In this document: piece after piece, positions 17,035 through 25,130 of the stretch
How positions within the stretch are numbered: position 1 is the stretch's first letter
Layout: every line of letters begins with the position of its first letter
NCBI GenBank assembly: GCA_963764305.1
Contig: CAVXSD010000005.1
Span: 1-64,000, forward strand
Reading direction: 5' to 3'
DNA: 64,000 nucleotides
Source of the DNA: Bog-473 sp963764305
GTDB lineage: Bacteria > Actinomycetota > Acidimicrobiia > Acidimicrobiales > RAAP-2
The notes under the pieces: generated by a model
Seen by the model: only the letters and a program-made list of their open reading frames with translations
Databases searched by the model: none
Told to the model about the DNA's origin: nothing
Position numbers and translations under genes: made by a program

Positions 17035-18462
17035 GTGACGCGATTGCGGCGGGTGAGACGGGGCCTACTGGCGGTGATGGTGATTGGGTGTGTGCCGGCG
17101 CTGGTCTCGAGCTTTGCTCCCATCGCCTCTGCCAGCGCTCCAGCGGCTCCTCTGGGCGTCACGTGGATGAAAGGGTTTTCTGCTCCGGGCACGCCGGCGA
17201 AGTACAACGAGGTCGGAGTGATCAGGATCGGACCTTCTAACGCCAAGAATGTATTGGTGTTGGAGCCGGGTACTTCCGCCGCCGGCGCCTACTTCGTACC
17301 GCTCGCCAAATGGATCGTCTCGAAGACGAGCCGCTGGCAAGTCTGGTCCGTTGAGCGGCGCGAGAACCTGCTCGAGGATCAATCGGAGCTGAACCTGGCC
17401 AAGGAGGGCAAGGCAACAGCAACGCAGCTCTTCGACTACTACCTCGGATACATCAAAGATTCAAGTGTCACACATCACTTTCAATCGATCCCCACCTCGA
17501 GCGTTGAGTTCGCCAAGCAATGGGGCATGAACGTCGCCGTCCAAGACCTGCACATAGTGATCAATGCAGCGAAGAGACTCGGTGGCAAGGTGGTGCTCGG
17601 TGGTCACTCGCTCGGGGCATCGGTGGTCACGGCGTACGCCGCCTGGGACTTCAACGGCAAGGCGGGAGCTGACGCATTGGCGGGCCTCGTCTACATCGAC
17701 GGTGGCAGTGCTGCCAGCGCGGTCAGCGCCCAGCAGGCCACCCAGACATTGCAGGCCCTCGACGCGCCGGGCGTTACCCCTTGGCTGGCTTTCGGCGGGA
17801 TCGCCGCACCCTATGCCGGATTGTTCAATGCCACGGGATCTCTGGCTGCGCTGCTCTTTCCCAACCAGCCATCGCTGGGCCAGACGTCGGGATTGCTCCC
17901 TTCCGACATCGTGCCGGCGGTCCGGGTCACCAACCTCGGACAGTACGGCTACGCCCTCAATGCCTCGACTTCTCCCCCAAGTCTGCTGGCAGCGCAAGCA
18001 CATCTCGGTCAAGGGCTGACGGCAAGCGGCCCGATTCGCGGCTGGAATCGCGCAGGCGCGTTGACCCCGATCAGGCGCTTCGCGACGATGTTCTCGGGTT
18101 ATCCGATGAAGAATGTTGACGGGACGGAGTGGTACTTCCCACAGCGCCTGACCGACGACAGCGGCGTAGTCGACAACGGGAATGCAAACCCGGCGCAGGC
18201 TGTGCTCGGCGTCGACGCCACCATGGGCCACGCGCTACCAAAGAATCTGTTGATCTATGCCTTCGGTGCACGTCTCGGTGGAGCGGGCGTGCTCGCTGAC
18301 GCAAACATCTTGGCCAAGCAGTCTGGCATTCCGCAACGAAACCTCACACTGGTCAATCGCCAGAGCACGTACTCGCACAACGACCCCGCCGGCGCCTACC
18401 CGAGCAACGTCTTCTTCGCTCAGCTCGTGCCATTCCTAAAGAGGATCAGTTCTCACGGGTAG
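17035..18462 (+). CDS. Secreted alpha/beta hydrolase
   Basis: About 475 residues from GTG 17035, chosen because it gives a textbook signal peptide (Arg-rich start, LLAVMVIGCVPALVSSF core, ASASA cleavage region); the frame extends upstream to 16903. The mature part has VLVLEPGTSAAGAYFVPLAK near the oxyanion region, the nucleophile elbow GGHSLGAS, LVYIDGG after it, and a late NRQSTYSHNDPAG segment that may hold the catalytic His. Such proteins are extracellular lipases or esterases. With the acyltransferase and lipase genes that follow in this island, a role in taking up or releasing acyl lipids is a fair guess. Confidence 0.75.
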   Translation: MTRLRRVRRGLLAVMVIGCVPALVSSFAPIASASAPAAPLGVTWMKGFSAPGTPAKYNEVGVIRIGPSNAKNVLVLEPGTSAAGAYFVPLAKWIVSKTSRWQVWSVERRENLLEDQSELNLAKEGKATATQLFDYYLGYIKDSSVTHHFQSIPTSSVEFAKQWGMNVAVQDLHIVINAAKRLGGKVVLGGHSLGASVVTAYAAWDFNGKAGADALAGLVYIDGGSAASAVSAQQATQTLQALDAPGVTPWLAFGGIAAPYAGLFNATGSLAALLFPNQPSLGQTSGLLPSDIVPAVRVTNLGQYGYALNASTSPPSLLAAQAHLGQGLTASGPIRGWNRAGALTPIRRFATMFSGYPMKNVDGTEWYFPQRLTDDSGVVDNGNANPAQAVLGVDATMGHALPKNLLIYAFGARLGGAGVLADANILAKQSGIPQRNLTLVNRQSTYSHNDPAGAYPSNVFFAQLVPFLKRISSHG

Positions 18463-18680
18463 TTGTTCGATCGGCTCGTAGATCGTTGGCAGATCCGCAG
18501 TAGACCGCTCCACGACAGGGCCGGCGCAGTGGACGGGGTGGAAACTGGGTGGACGGAACGGCACGACAGGGGACCAGAGCTGACCACGACGACGAAATCC
18601 AGTTGATGGCCTTGCGGGTGCTCGCCACAGGCGGCACTCGGGGCCCAGCAAAGCCGCAATATGCCGATGGCTGCAGGCGC
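18463..18680. repeat. Copy of the tRNA-Gly-side arm (18530-18605) in a gene-free stretch
   Basis: GTGGACGGGGTGGAAACTGG, then GTGGACGGAACGGCACGACAGGGG, matches 16678-16720 next to the tRNA-Gly fragment, though the tRNA part itself is absent here (GACGAAATCCAGTTG stands in its place). No gene is visible between 18463 and 18680. Confidence 0.55.
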
Positions 18681-18818
18681 TCAGCGAGTGTAGTGGGCGT
18701 ACAGAACCGCCCCGATCGGAGCGGCAGCCGCCCAGATCGGCTCGAAGCCGAAGCCGCGCCAGATATCGATCCCCGATCCGGCGACACGGCCGTGCTCATG
18801 GAAGGTCGGCCGAGACAT
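18681..18818 (-). CDS. Possible 45-residue hydrophobic peptide
   Basis: ATG 18818 opens a short frame ending GFEPIWAAAAPIGAVLYAHY before TR and a stop. It could be a small membrane peptide or the tail of a lost gene. No ribosome-binding site stands out; low confidence. Confidence 0.2.
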   Translation of the reverse strand: MSRPTFHEHGRVAGSGIDIWRGFGFEPIWAAAAPIGAVLYAHYTR

Positions 18819-18866
18819 ACGGCCGGGAATATCAGGTCACGTAAGAAGTCGCAGAGTCGCCGCCTG

Positions 18867-20024
18867 TCAGAGTACGAGGGCTGCGTACCCGTTCATGGCG
18901 CCGTTGCCGGCACCGACCCACAAAAAGACCACGAGGTCACCCGCGTCGACACGGCCGGCACGGCGGTCTTCGTCCAACAGGATCAACGTGCTTGCCGCCG
19001 ACGTGTTGCCATAGTGATCGACGCTAATCGGTACGCGGTCCGGTGGAAGGCCGAGCATCTCGATCGCCTGACGGACCACCACCCCGTTGGCCTGGTGCAG
19101 ATACCAGCGGGCGACGCTGTCGACGTCGAAATCGGTTCCGGTAACGGGTTTGACGGTTGTCGGCCAGTCGTCCTGGAGCATCTCAAAGTCTCGCGCCATC
19201 AGCGGTGGGAACACCTCGGCCACCTTTACGCCGTCCATCAGGAACACGTGATCGGCCACGTTGGTGGCCGAGGTGTGATGCAGGCACCCGCCCCCGGGGT
19301 AGCTGACGAGGCCGATGTCAGGGCTGGTCTCATAACGCACCGACAACAAGCCGGTCGGAACTTGGTTCAGGTCACGCGGCGCCGATCGCCAGACGGCCGC
19401 ACCGGCTCCGTCGGCGAACATGAGAGGTGCCAACCATCCCAGGCCGCTTTGGTGCTCGTAGTAGTAGTCGTGGACCTCCGGATCGAAGTAGCCCGATGGG
19501 CAGTTGCTCGCCACCACCAGGGCGGTGGCTGGTGCCATCGAGACGAGCGAGCACACTGTGGTGCGAAATCCCGCGGCCAGTCCAGCGCACCCGAGGTTGT
19601 GATGGACCAGATCGGCGTCCCGGCGCAACCCGAGCTCGGTCACCAGGAACCGGAAGTGGTCCTGGCAGGCGATGAGGTCAGGCGTGGTGGTCACATGGAC
19701 CAGGACATCAACGTCGACCGCCTCGAGCCCAGCGTCGGCGAGGGCGGCGCAACTGGCTCGTAGTGCCAGATCACCGTCGAACAGTCCCCCCTCGGCCCGG
19801 CTCCGCTTGCGCGCTCCACCGAACTCGTAGTCCAATCGTCGCTCATCGATGCCGAGATGTCTCACGACCCACTCGGGCTCAAGGGGTCTGCCATCAGGGC
19901 GGATCGGATGCAGGTATTCAAGGATCTCCTCGTTGGGGACTCGGCGGACCGGCAAAAAGGAACCGACACCCTCAAGAGAGACCGAGACCTCAGACGCCAA
20001 CCTTGGAATCGTAGAACCAGTCAT
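18867..20024 (-). CDS. Beta-ketoacyl-ACP synthase III-like condensing enzyme
   Basis: About 385 residues from ATG 20024, which is preceded by GGGGTGG; the frame runs further up without support. The thiolase-fold triad is visible: Cys in HHNLGCAGLAAG, His in YLHQANGVVVRQ, Asn in HYGNTSAAS. The N-terminus SLEGVGSFLPVRRVPNEEI fits FabH/OleA-like proteins, and GAGNGAMNGYAAL is the C-terminal glycine loop. KAS III enzymes join acyl-CoA to malonyl-ACP; OleA-like relatives join two acyl-CoAs. It sits downstream of the MerR gene and opposite an alpha/beta hydrolase, a pair also seen in ole clusters, but no OleC or OleD is present. Exact substrate unknown. Confidence 0.8.
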   Translation of the reverse strand: MTGSTIPRLASEVSVSLEGVGSFLPVRRVPNEEILEYLHPIRPDGRPLEPEWVVRHLGIDERRLDYEFGGARKRSRAEGGLFDGDLALRASCAALADAGLEAVDVDVLVHVTTTPDLIACQDHFRFLVTELGLRRDADLVHHNLGCAGLAAGFRTTVCSLVSMAPATALVVASNCPSGYFDPEVHDYYYEHQSGLGWLAPLMFADGAGAAVWRSAPRDLNQVPTGLLSVRYETSPDIGLVSYPGGGCLHHTSATNVADHVFLMDGVKVAEVFPPLMARDFEMLQDDWPTTVKPVTGTDFDVDSVARWYLHQANGVVVRQAIEMLGLPPDRVPISVDHYGNTSAASTLILLDEDRRAGRVDAGDLVVFLWVGAGNGAMNGYAALVL

Positions 20025-20441
20025 AGAACCACCCCACAGTCGATCGAGACCACCATCCCCGCCAGCCAACCCTTCTATGCCCAACATAGGACCCTCCGAG
20101 CGGGCCAACCAGGGGCGAAGGTCCTGTGCCGGCTGGGAGCGGTGCGCCGTAGCTTCTGGCTCGACGATCGGAGATCGCCCCGCCTCTTTCGGAGCCGGGC
20201 AGGCTGCGACGTCCTTTCCAAAGCTAGGAGCGACCAGCTTCGGCGTTCCGCCCCAGGGGCACGCGCCACCATCCGGAACACTCCGCTCCGAGGTCTCGTC
20301 ATCTCCGTCTGTGTCAGACGGTCTCGAGCCGGCATCGTTGCTAGCGTCTGCGGCGACGCCGGAGAAAGCAACTCCAGGCTGGTGAGGTGGTGCAGCCCTC
20401 GACCGAAGGGTTGTCAGCGGTTCGGTGGTTCGGCTCGGGCG
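20025..20441. other. Intergenic stretch, no gene seen
   Basis: 417 bases between the minus-strand MerR gene and the KAS III-like gene. Short open frames on both strands show no family resemblance. It probably contains the condensing-enzyme promoter, though I see no clear -10/-35 pair. Confidence 0.5.
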
Positions 20442-21245
20442 TCAGCGTCGACGTCGTTTGTTGCTTCTCTGAGAGCGACGGCGGACGACGGTGGGCCCCG
20501 CCTCGAGGAGACCCTGCAGTCCGCGCTCGACCTCATGGGCGAGAATGATCCCGGCTGCCTCTCGAGCGATGGGGCGCAGGGCATGGAGCGAGATGGCCAG
20601 TTCCTCCGTTGAGGCCCGCCCGCCGAATCCGGCACCGGTGCGCCCAGCGAACAGCACGATCAGGTCGTCGACCGCTCGAGCGAGGCGCCGGCGAAGCAGA
20701 TCCGTCGCCTGAGCTGTCAGCTCGACGTCGACGCCGGCGTCTTGGAGTTGGAGGGCGAGATCGAGCAGTGCCGGGCTGCGAATCAACCACAAACCGTCGG
20801 GCTGGCGCTCGAGATAGTGGGACCGTTCGAGTCGACCTCGCAATCCCGGGGGTCGGGTCCCGAGGGCGTCGGCGAGCTCGTCGTCGTCGACGACTCTCGG
20901 CCGGTCCTCGGACCAGGGTCCTCGCAGGGTCTCGTCCAAGCCGAGCCAGTCGCCCACCGATATGCCCGGGCTGGCCCTTCTGCCCAGCAATCGTCGGATG
21001 GCACTGAGAGTTAGGCCACGATCCTGGAGTTCGGCGATGAGGCGGAGCCGTTCCAGGTGGTGCTCGCGATAGACAGCCGATCGTCCGCGCCGGTCTGGCC
21101 TGGGTAGCACGTCGGCGGATTGGTAGAAGCGGATTGTCCGAGCCGGCAGGCCAGAACGGGTGGCCAACTCAGCCAGCCCGTACGTGGCGACTTCGTCGGG
21201 AGCGTCCACCGATTCAGTCAACCACAGTCCGGACAACGATGACAC
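20442..21245 (-). CDS. MerR-family transcriptional regulator
   Basis: About 255-267 residues. The N-terminal MerR helix-turn-helix and wing read YGLAELATRSGLPARTIRFY, ADVLPRPDRRGRSAVYREHH and LERLRLIAELQDRGLTLSAI. The long C-terminal part (RSPALLDLALQLQDAGVDVE onward) is helical and has no cysteine metal site, so it senses a small molecule or nothing obvious. The GTG at 21245 falls in the operator only a few bases from the predicted transcription start. Translation may therefore be nearly leaderless or begin further in, for example at GTG 21209. It is divergent from the hydrolase gene and likely controls it, itself and the KAS III gene. Confidence 0.8.
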   Translation of the reverse strand: MSSLSGLWLTESVDAPDEVATYGLAELATRSGLPARTIRFYQSADVLPRPDRRGRSAVYREHHLERLRLIAELQDRGLTLSAIRRLLGRRASPGISVGDWLGLDETLRGPWSEDRPRVVDDDELADALGTRPPGLRGRLERSHYLERQPDGLWLIRSPALLDLALQLQDAGVDVELTAQATDLLRRRLARAVDDLIVLFAGRTGAGFGGRASTEELAISLHALRPIAREAAGIILAHEVERGLQGLLEAGPTVVRRRSQRSNKRRRR

Positions 21246-21283
21246 TAACCACTGTCATCGTATCTTGACAGTAACCACTGTCA
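21240..21283. promoter_or_regulatory. Twin MerR-type operators in the divergent promoter
   Basis: TGACACTAACCACTGTCA (21240-21257) and TGACAGTAACCACTGTCA (21266-21283) are two near-identical 18-bp sites; the second is a perfect 7-4-7 inverted repeat. Centres are 26 bp apart. On the minus strand TTGACA, a 16-bp spacer and TACGAT form a promoter enclosed by the sites. Confidence 0.75.
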
Positions 21284-21463
21284 AGGTCAAGATGGACAAA
21301 TGGCTACGAGATCGCGACCTGAGCGGACCGGGGACCGGAACCAACACGGCGTCCGGCACGGCGTCTCGGCCGACGTCGACGCCTCGACCCGCTGGTCGGG
21401 CGTTGATCCGGTCCGAAGGCGGCGACGACCGAACTCCACCTGCGCTCCCGCAGTGGGGGAACC

Positions 21464-22387
21464 GTGAAGGCCAGTCTGTTCCATTCCCGCACGGTCCGGA
21501 TCCACGGGCACGACGTCAGCTATCGGATGGCCGGCGAAGGGCCGACCGTCCTGCTGATCCACGGGATCGCCGGCAGTTCGACGACCTGGCGGGCGGTGAT
21601 GCCCGCTCTTGCTGAGCGCTACACCGTGATCGCCCCCGACCTGCTTGGCCACGGGCAGTCGGCCAAGCCCCGTGGTGACTACTCGTTGGGTGCCTATGCG
21701 AGCGGGATCCGAGACTTGCTCACCGTGCTGGAAAGAGACCGGGTCACCTTGGTCGGGCACTCCCTGGGCGGCGGTGTGGCCATGCAGTTCGCCTATCAAT
21801 TTCCGGAGTGGGCCGAGCGGTTGGTGCTGGTTGCTTCCGGCGGGCTCGGCAAAGAGGTCAGCCCGCTGCTCAAGGCAGTGACCCTGCCCGGCGCCGAGTA
21901 CGTGCTGCCGTTGTTGCTCCACCCCCGGATCCGCGAGGCGGCCGAGTGGCCCGGCACCGTGGCCCGACGGGTGGGCTGGCGACCCAGCGACACCTTGGTC
22001 GAGGTGTGGCGCAGCTACACGACGTTGACCGACCGGCATGGTCAGATGGCGTTCGTGAACACCGTGCGCTCGGTGATCGACGTCGCCGGTCAGCGGGTCA
22101 GCGCTCATGACCGGCTGTACCTGGCTTCGGCAGTTCCGACCCTTATCGTGTGGGGCGATCACGACCGGATCATCCCTGTCGCCCATGCCTACCGTGCCGC
22201 GGAGGCCATCCCCGGCGCCCGACTCGAGATCCTCGAAGGCGCCGGACACTTCCTGCCATGGCGCGACGCCGACCGGTTTCTGGCCGTCCTCGAGGACTTC
22301 CTTAAGTCGACCACACCGGCCCACGTGCCCGAAGAGCACTGGCGGAAGCTGCTGATGGCTGCTCCAGCCGATGACGAGTTGGAGTAG
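21464..22387 (+). CDS. Alpha/beta-fold hydrolase
   Basis: A 307-residue intracellular enzyme with no signal peptide. Oxyanion motif LLIHGIAGSSTTWRAV at about 30-45, DLLGHGQSAKP, nucleophile Ser in LVGHSLGGGVAMQFA, acid Asp in VWGDHDRIIPVAHA and His in EGAGHFLPWRDADRF. This set fits the epoxide hydrolase/haloperoxidase-type group. It is transcribed away from the MerR gene over the twin operators, so it is probably induced by the MerR ligand. Substrate cannot be read from sequence; a lipid ester is suggested by context. Confidence 0.85.
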   Translation: MKASLFHSRTVRIHGHDVSYRMAGEGPTVLLIHGIAGSSTTWRAVMPALAERYTVIAPDLLGHGQSAKPRGDYSLGAYASGIRDLLTVLERDRVTLVGHSLGGGVAMQFAYQFPEWAERLVLVASGGLGKEVSPLLKAVTLPGAEYVLPLLLHPRIREAAEWPGTVARRVGWRPSDTLVEVWRSYTTLTDRHGQMAFVNTVRSVIDVAGQRVSAHDRLYLASAVPTLIVWGDHDRIIPVAHAYRAAEAIPGARLEILEGAGHFLPWRDADRFLAVLEDFLKSTTPAHVPEEHWRKLLMAAPADDELE

Positions 22388-22731
22388 CGGCATCGCAATT
22401 CCTCGAGGCGTCGGGTCGAGACGAAGCAGCTGCTCGCTCCACTGCTCAAGGTGTGCGTGAATGGCGAATCGATCTGCCCGAAAGTTGCGTCGACTTTCCG
22501 TCGGAAGCTGCCAGCGTCGTGGGGATGCCATTTCGCGCCTCGATCCAGCGCCTGACTACAACACGGAGCGTCGTCTGCCGATTGAATCGGGGCATTTTGT
22601 TGACCGACGTCAAGGAGCAGGATCCTGCAATGGGAACCTGCCGAGAGCCTCTGTCTCAAGCCTTGGCCAAGCGGACACCATGGTTATAGTCACAACTTGG
22701 AGAATCGAGGGCCAAGAGATGGAGGACCCAA
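22388..22731. other. Intergenic stretch, no gene seen
   Basis: Nothing recognisable apart from a good ribosome-binding site GGAGG directly before the next start at 22732. Short frames here resemble no known family. Confidence 0.5.
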
Positions 22732-23004
22732 ATGACTAGCACAGGGAGACACTCCGACAGCGCTGATCGCATCATCGAGTCGTTCCAGGACGCTGGGGAC
22801 TCGGCGCTTGAATCGGTGCGGAGGTTCCTTGACACCGTCAATGGCGTGTTTCCTGACGTGGGCGCCGACGGTGGCGCACGCAAGAAGATCATCGATTCGG
22901 CGTTCAAGATGACAGAGCAGCTTGTCGGCACGTCGAGCCAACTTGCGAACAGGATCGTGAAGGCGAGCCAAGACGCGCAGGACGAGTCAGACAAGGACGG
23001 CTGA
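22732..23004 (+). CDS. Small helical, phasin-like protein
   Basis: 90 residues, ATG preceded by GGAGG at good spacing. Predicted all-helical and charged, with ALESVRRFLDTVNGVFPDVG and KIIDSAFKMTEQLVGTSSQL followed by ANRIVKASQDAQDE. The heptad-like pattern and the phrase Ala-Phe-Lys-Met-x-Glu-x-Leu-Val resemble phasin-type or granule-associated proteins, which coat storage lipid or polyester. The wax-ester-synthase-type gene 430 bases downstream makes a lipid-body coat protein plausible. The function is inference. Confidence 0.6.
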   Translation: MTSTGRHSDSADRIIESFQDAGDSALESVRRFLDTVNGVFPDVGADGGARKKIIDSAFKMTEQLVGTSSQLANRIVKASQDAQDESDKDG

Positions 23005-23432
23005 GCGTTCAACATGTCGTTGACGGAGGCCTCGTCAGGCGGATCAGACTGAGCTTCTCGGGTATCCCAGGACCTCCTGTCCCAAAAATACTGGGGCGGG
23101 ACATCTGCGTGGTGTTCTGGGGCGGGACATATCCATCGATCGGACGGATGGTCGCCTCCATGGAGTGGCAGGCAGGCCAGTTGAGCGACGCTCCGCCGCC
23201 GAGGTCCGGATCTGCACCCCTTTTTGGAAGCACTGGCATTTGACTGTCATCCACCATTTCCGTGGGGCACTTCTCCTTGGGGACTCGAGCCGTCAATGCC
23301 GGGCCAGAGGAGACTGGCCGAATGTCGTCCTCGACACCGACGAGATCAGAACCCCAGACGTCTAGGGACCTTCGGCGCTAGCGGGAAGCCCGACGCCGGC
23401 GTACGATCGCTCTGGGTGTTTGGGGGTGTCAG
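23005..23432. other. Intergenic stretch with short direct repeat
   Basis: GGGGCGGGACAT occurs twice near 23090-23130 (CTGGGGCGGGACAT both times). No gene or recognised mobile element. GTG/ATG frames here are short and unlike known proteins. Confidence 0.45.
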
Positions 23433-24842
23433 ATGCAGCGGCTGAGTGGTGCGGACGCCAGTTTCGTCTACGGCGAAACACCGAATTGGCACCTGCACTT
23501 GGGCACACTGGCTGTACTTGACCCTTCGACCGCCCCAGGCGGCTTCGATGTAAATCGGTTGCGCGCGCTGGTCGAGGCCAGGGCAGGCCTGCTTGGTCCG
23601 TTCTTGCGCAGATTGGTTGAGGTTCCCTTCGGCCTCGACCGCCCCGCTTGGGTGGATGACCTGCACCTCGATCTCGACCGCCAGATCCGCCCCGTCGGCG
23701 TCCCAGCCCCGGGCGGCCCCCGTGAGCTCGGTGCGTTGGTCGGCGATCTGTTGGCCTACAAGCTCGAACGGGGTCGCCCCCTGTGGGAGACCTGGTTCAT
23801 CGAGGGCCTCGAGGATGGCCGCGTTGCTCTGCTCACGAAGATGCACCACTGCCTGGCGGACGGAGTTCGGGGCGCCCGCTTGTACGAGGTGTTCTACGAC
23901 CTCGACCCCGGCGCCCCTCTGGATCGGCCAGATACACCCGTGCTTCAGGGCGAGCGAATCCCGCCTGGGTGGGAGATGGCTATGCGGGCGCTGCCCAGGC
24001 TGGCGGGCATCCCACTGCGGGCCGCCCGTACTTCTGTCCACCTCAGTCGCTCGGCCCTGAAGATGCTACGGCTTCGCGCCTCCCCGGAATGGCTGGTGGT
24101 CACGTTGCCTTTCCAGGCGCCGCGTACGTCGCTCAACCGGTCCATCACCGCACATCGTGGGTTCGCCTACTGCTCGGTCCCTCTCTCCGGGGTGAAGGCG
24201 ATCAAGAACGCCTTCTCGGTGACGGTGAACGACGTGGTGCTCGGCATCTGCACCGGCGCGTTACGTCTTTATCTGGCCGATCGCGGCGAGCTACCCGCCA
24301 AGCCGCTGATCGCCCAGATACCCGTCGGGGTGCATGTCAACGACGAGGGCGATGCATCCGGGGGCGCGTGGGGAAACGCCACCGCCGTGATGGGCGCCGC
24401 ACTGCCCACGCAACTCGATGATCCGGTCGAGCGGCTTCGGGCGATCCATGCCTCGACTCATAGCGCAAAGGTGATGCAGCAATCGCTCGGCGATGACCTC
24501 ATCCTCGACCTGGCCGATATCGCTCCACCCGGACTCCTCGCCGCTGGAGTCCGTGCTTACAGCCGGCTCCGTCTCGCCGACCATCACCCGCCGATCTTCA
24601 ACCTGATCGTCTCCAACGTCCAAGGCCCGCCGTTCCCGCTGTATATCGGTGGCGCGCGGCTCGTGGCCAGCTACCCGATTGGCCCCTTGCTCGATGGTGG
24701 CGGGCTGAACGTCACCGTGCTCAGCTATCTCGACCACATCGACTTCGGCTTCGTCGTATGCCCCGAAATCGTGGAAGACCCTTGGAAGCTTGCCGACGCG
24801 ACCTCCGCGGCATTCACTGAGCTCGAGAAGGCGGCGAGTTGA
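23433..24842 (+). CDS. Wax ester synthase / diacylglycerol acyltransferase (WS/DGAT)
   Basis: A 469-residue protein of normal family length. The N-terminus MQRLSGADASFVYGETPNWH, then PLWETWFIEGL, is followed by the catalytic motif HHCLADG (HHxxxDG) at 138-144. The C-terminal domain has SVTVNDVVLGICTGALRLYL, IPVGVH and NLIVSNVQGPPFPLYIGGAR, the second family signature. It transfers acyl groups from acyl-CoA to fatty alcohol or diacylglycerol to make storage lipid. In this island it stands with a phasin-like protein, hydrolases and a KAS III-like enzyme. Confidence 0.92.
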   Translation: MQRLSGADASFVYGETPNWHLHLGTLAVLDPSTAPGGFDVNRLRALVEARAGLLGPFLRRLVEVPFGLDRPAWVDDLHLDLDRQIRPVGVPAPGGPRELGALVGDLLAYKLERGRPLWETWFIEGLEDGRVALLTKMHHCLADGVRGARLYEVFYDLDPGAPLDRPDTPVLQGERIPPGWEMAMRALPRLAGIPLRAARTSVHLSRSALKMLRLRASPEWLVVTLPFQAPRTSLNRSITAHRGFAYCSVPLSGVKAIKNAFSVTVNDVVLGICTGALRLYLADRGELPAKPLIAQIPVGVHVNDEGDASGGAWGNATAVMGAALPTQLDDPVERLRAIHASTHSAKVMQQSLGDDLILDLADIAPPGLLAAGVRAYSRLRLADHHPPIFNLIVSNVQGPPFPLYIGGARLVASYPIGPLLDGGGLNVTVLSYLDHIDFGFVVCPEIVEDPWKLADATSAAFTELEKAAS

Positions 24843-24875
24843 CAAGCCCACGGGGCGGATGTTTGGAGGATGTCC

Positions 24876-25130
24876 ATGAGGGGTTTTTTGAGCGCCAGTG
24901 GCCTCCGAGAGTCTTCGAACTTCTTACCGGCTCTCGCATCCGGTGTGCCATGGGGCACAGTGTATTCCGCGTTGACGGTGGTCGCCTTTGGAGCGTCCCT
25001 CGCCGTCCTGACCTGCGGTATAGCGGGGAGGTTGCCGGCCGTATTCAGTGAAGGGCGGCGTCTGAGTTGCGCGCAGGGGACTGCTTCTGCAGCCAGGCTT
25101 CCATGGCGTCGTAGACGGCTGGGTGGTTGA
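24876..25130 (+). CDS. Small membrane protein, tail-to-tail overlap with lipase gene
   Basis: ATG 24876 follows GGAGG (24865-24869) at ideal spacing, 33 bases after the WS/DGAT stop. The protein is about 84 residues with one membrane segment, WGTVYSALTVVAFGASLAVL TCGIAG. Its last 28 codons overlap the end of the convergent lipase gene, which argues for caution about the C-terminus. Confidence 0.4.
   Translation: MRGFLSASGLRESSNFLPALASGVPWGTVYSALTVVAFGASLAVLTCGIAGRLPAVFSEGRRLSCAQGTASAARLPWRRRRLGG

Noticed and set aside
16749..17246. Minus-strand 165-codon frame ending in KTGFEPATLTVARW
   Set aside because: This ending is the familiar antisense translation of a tRNA T-arm region (here the tRNA-Gly-like fragment); the frame also lies antisense to the secreted hydrolase.
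24865..25130. Treating the small membrane protein as certain
   Set aside because: Its good ribosome-binding site supports it, but the overlap with the end of the convergent lipase gene and the lack of known homologues keep it at low confidence.
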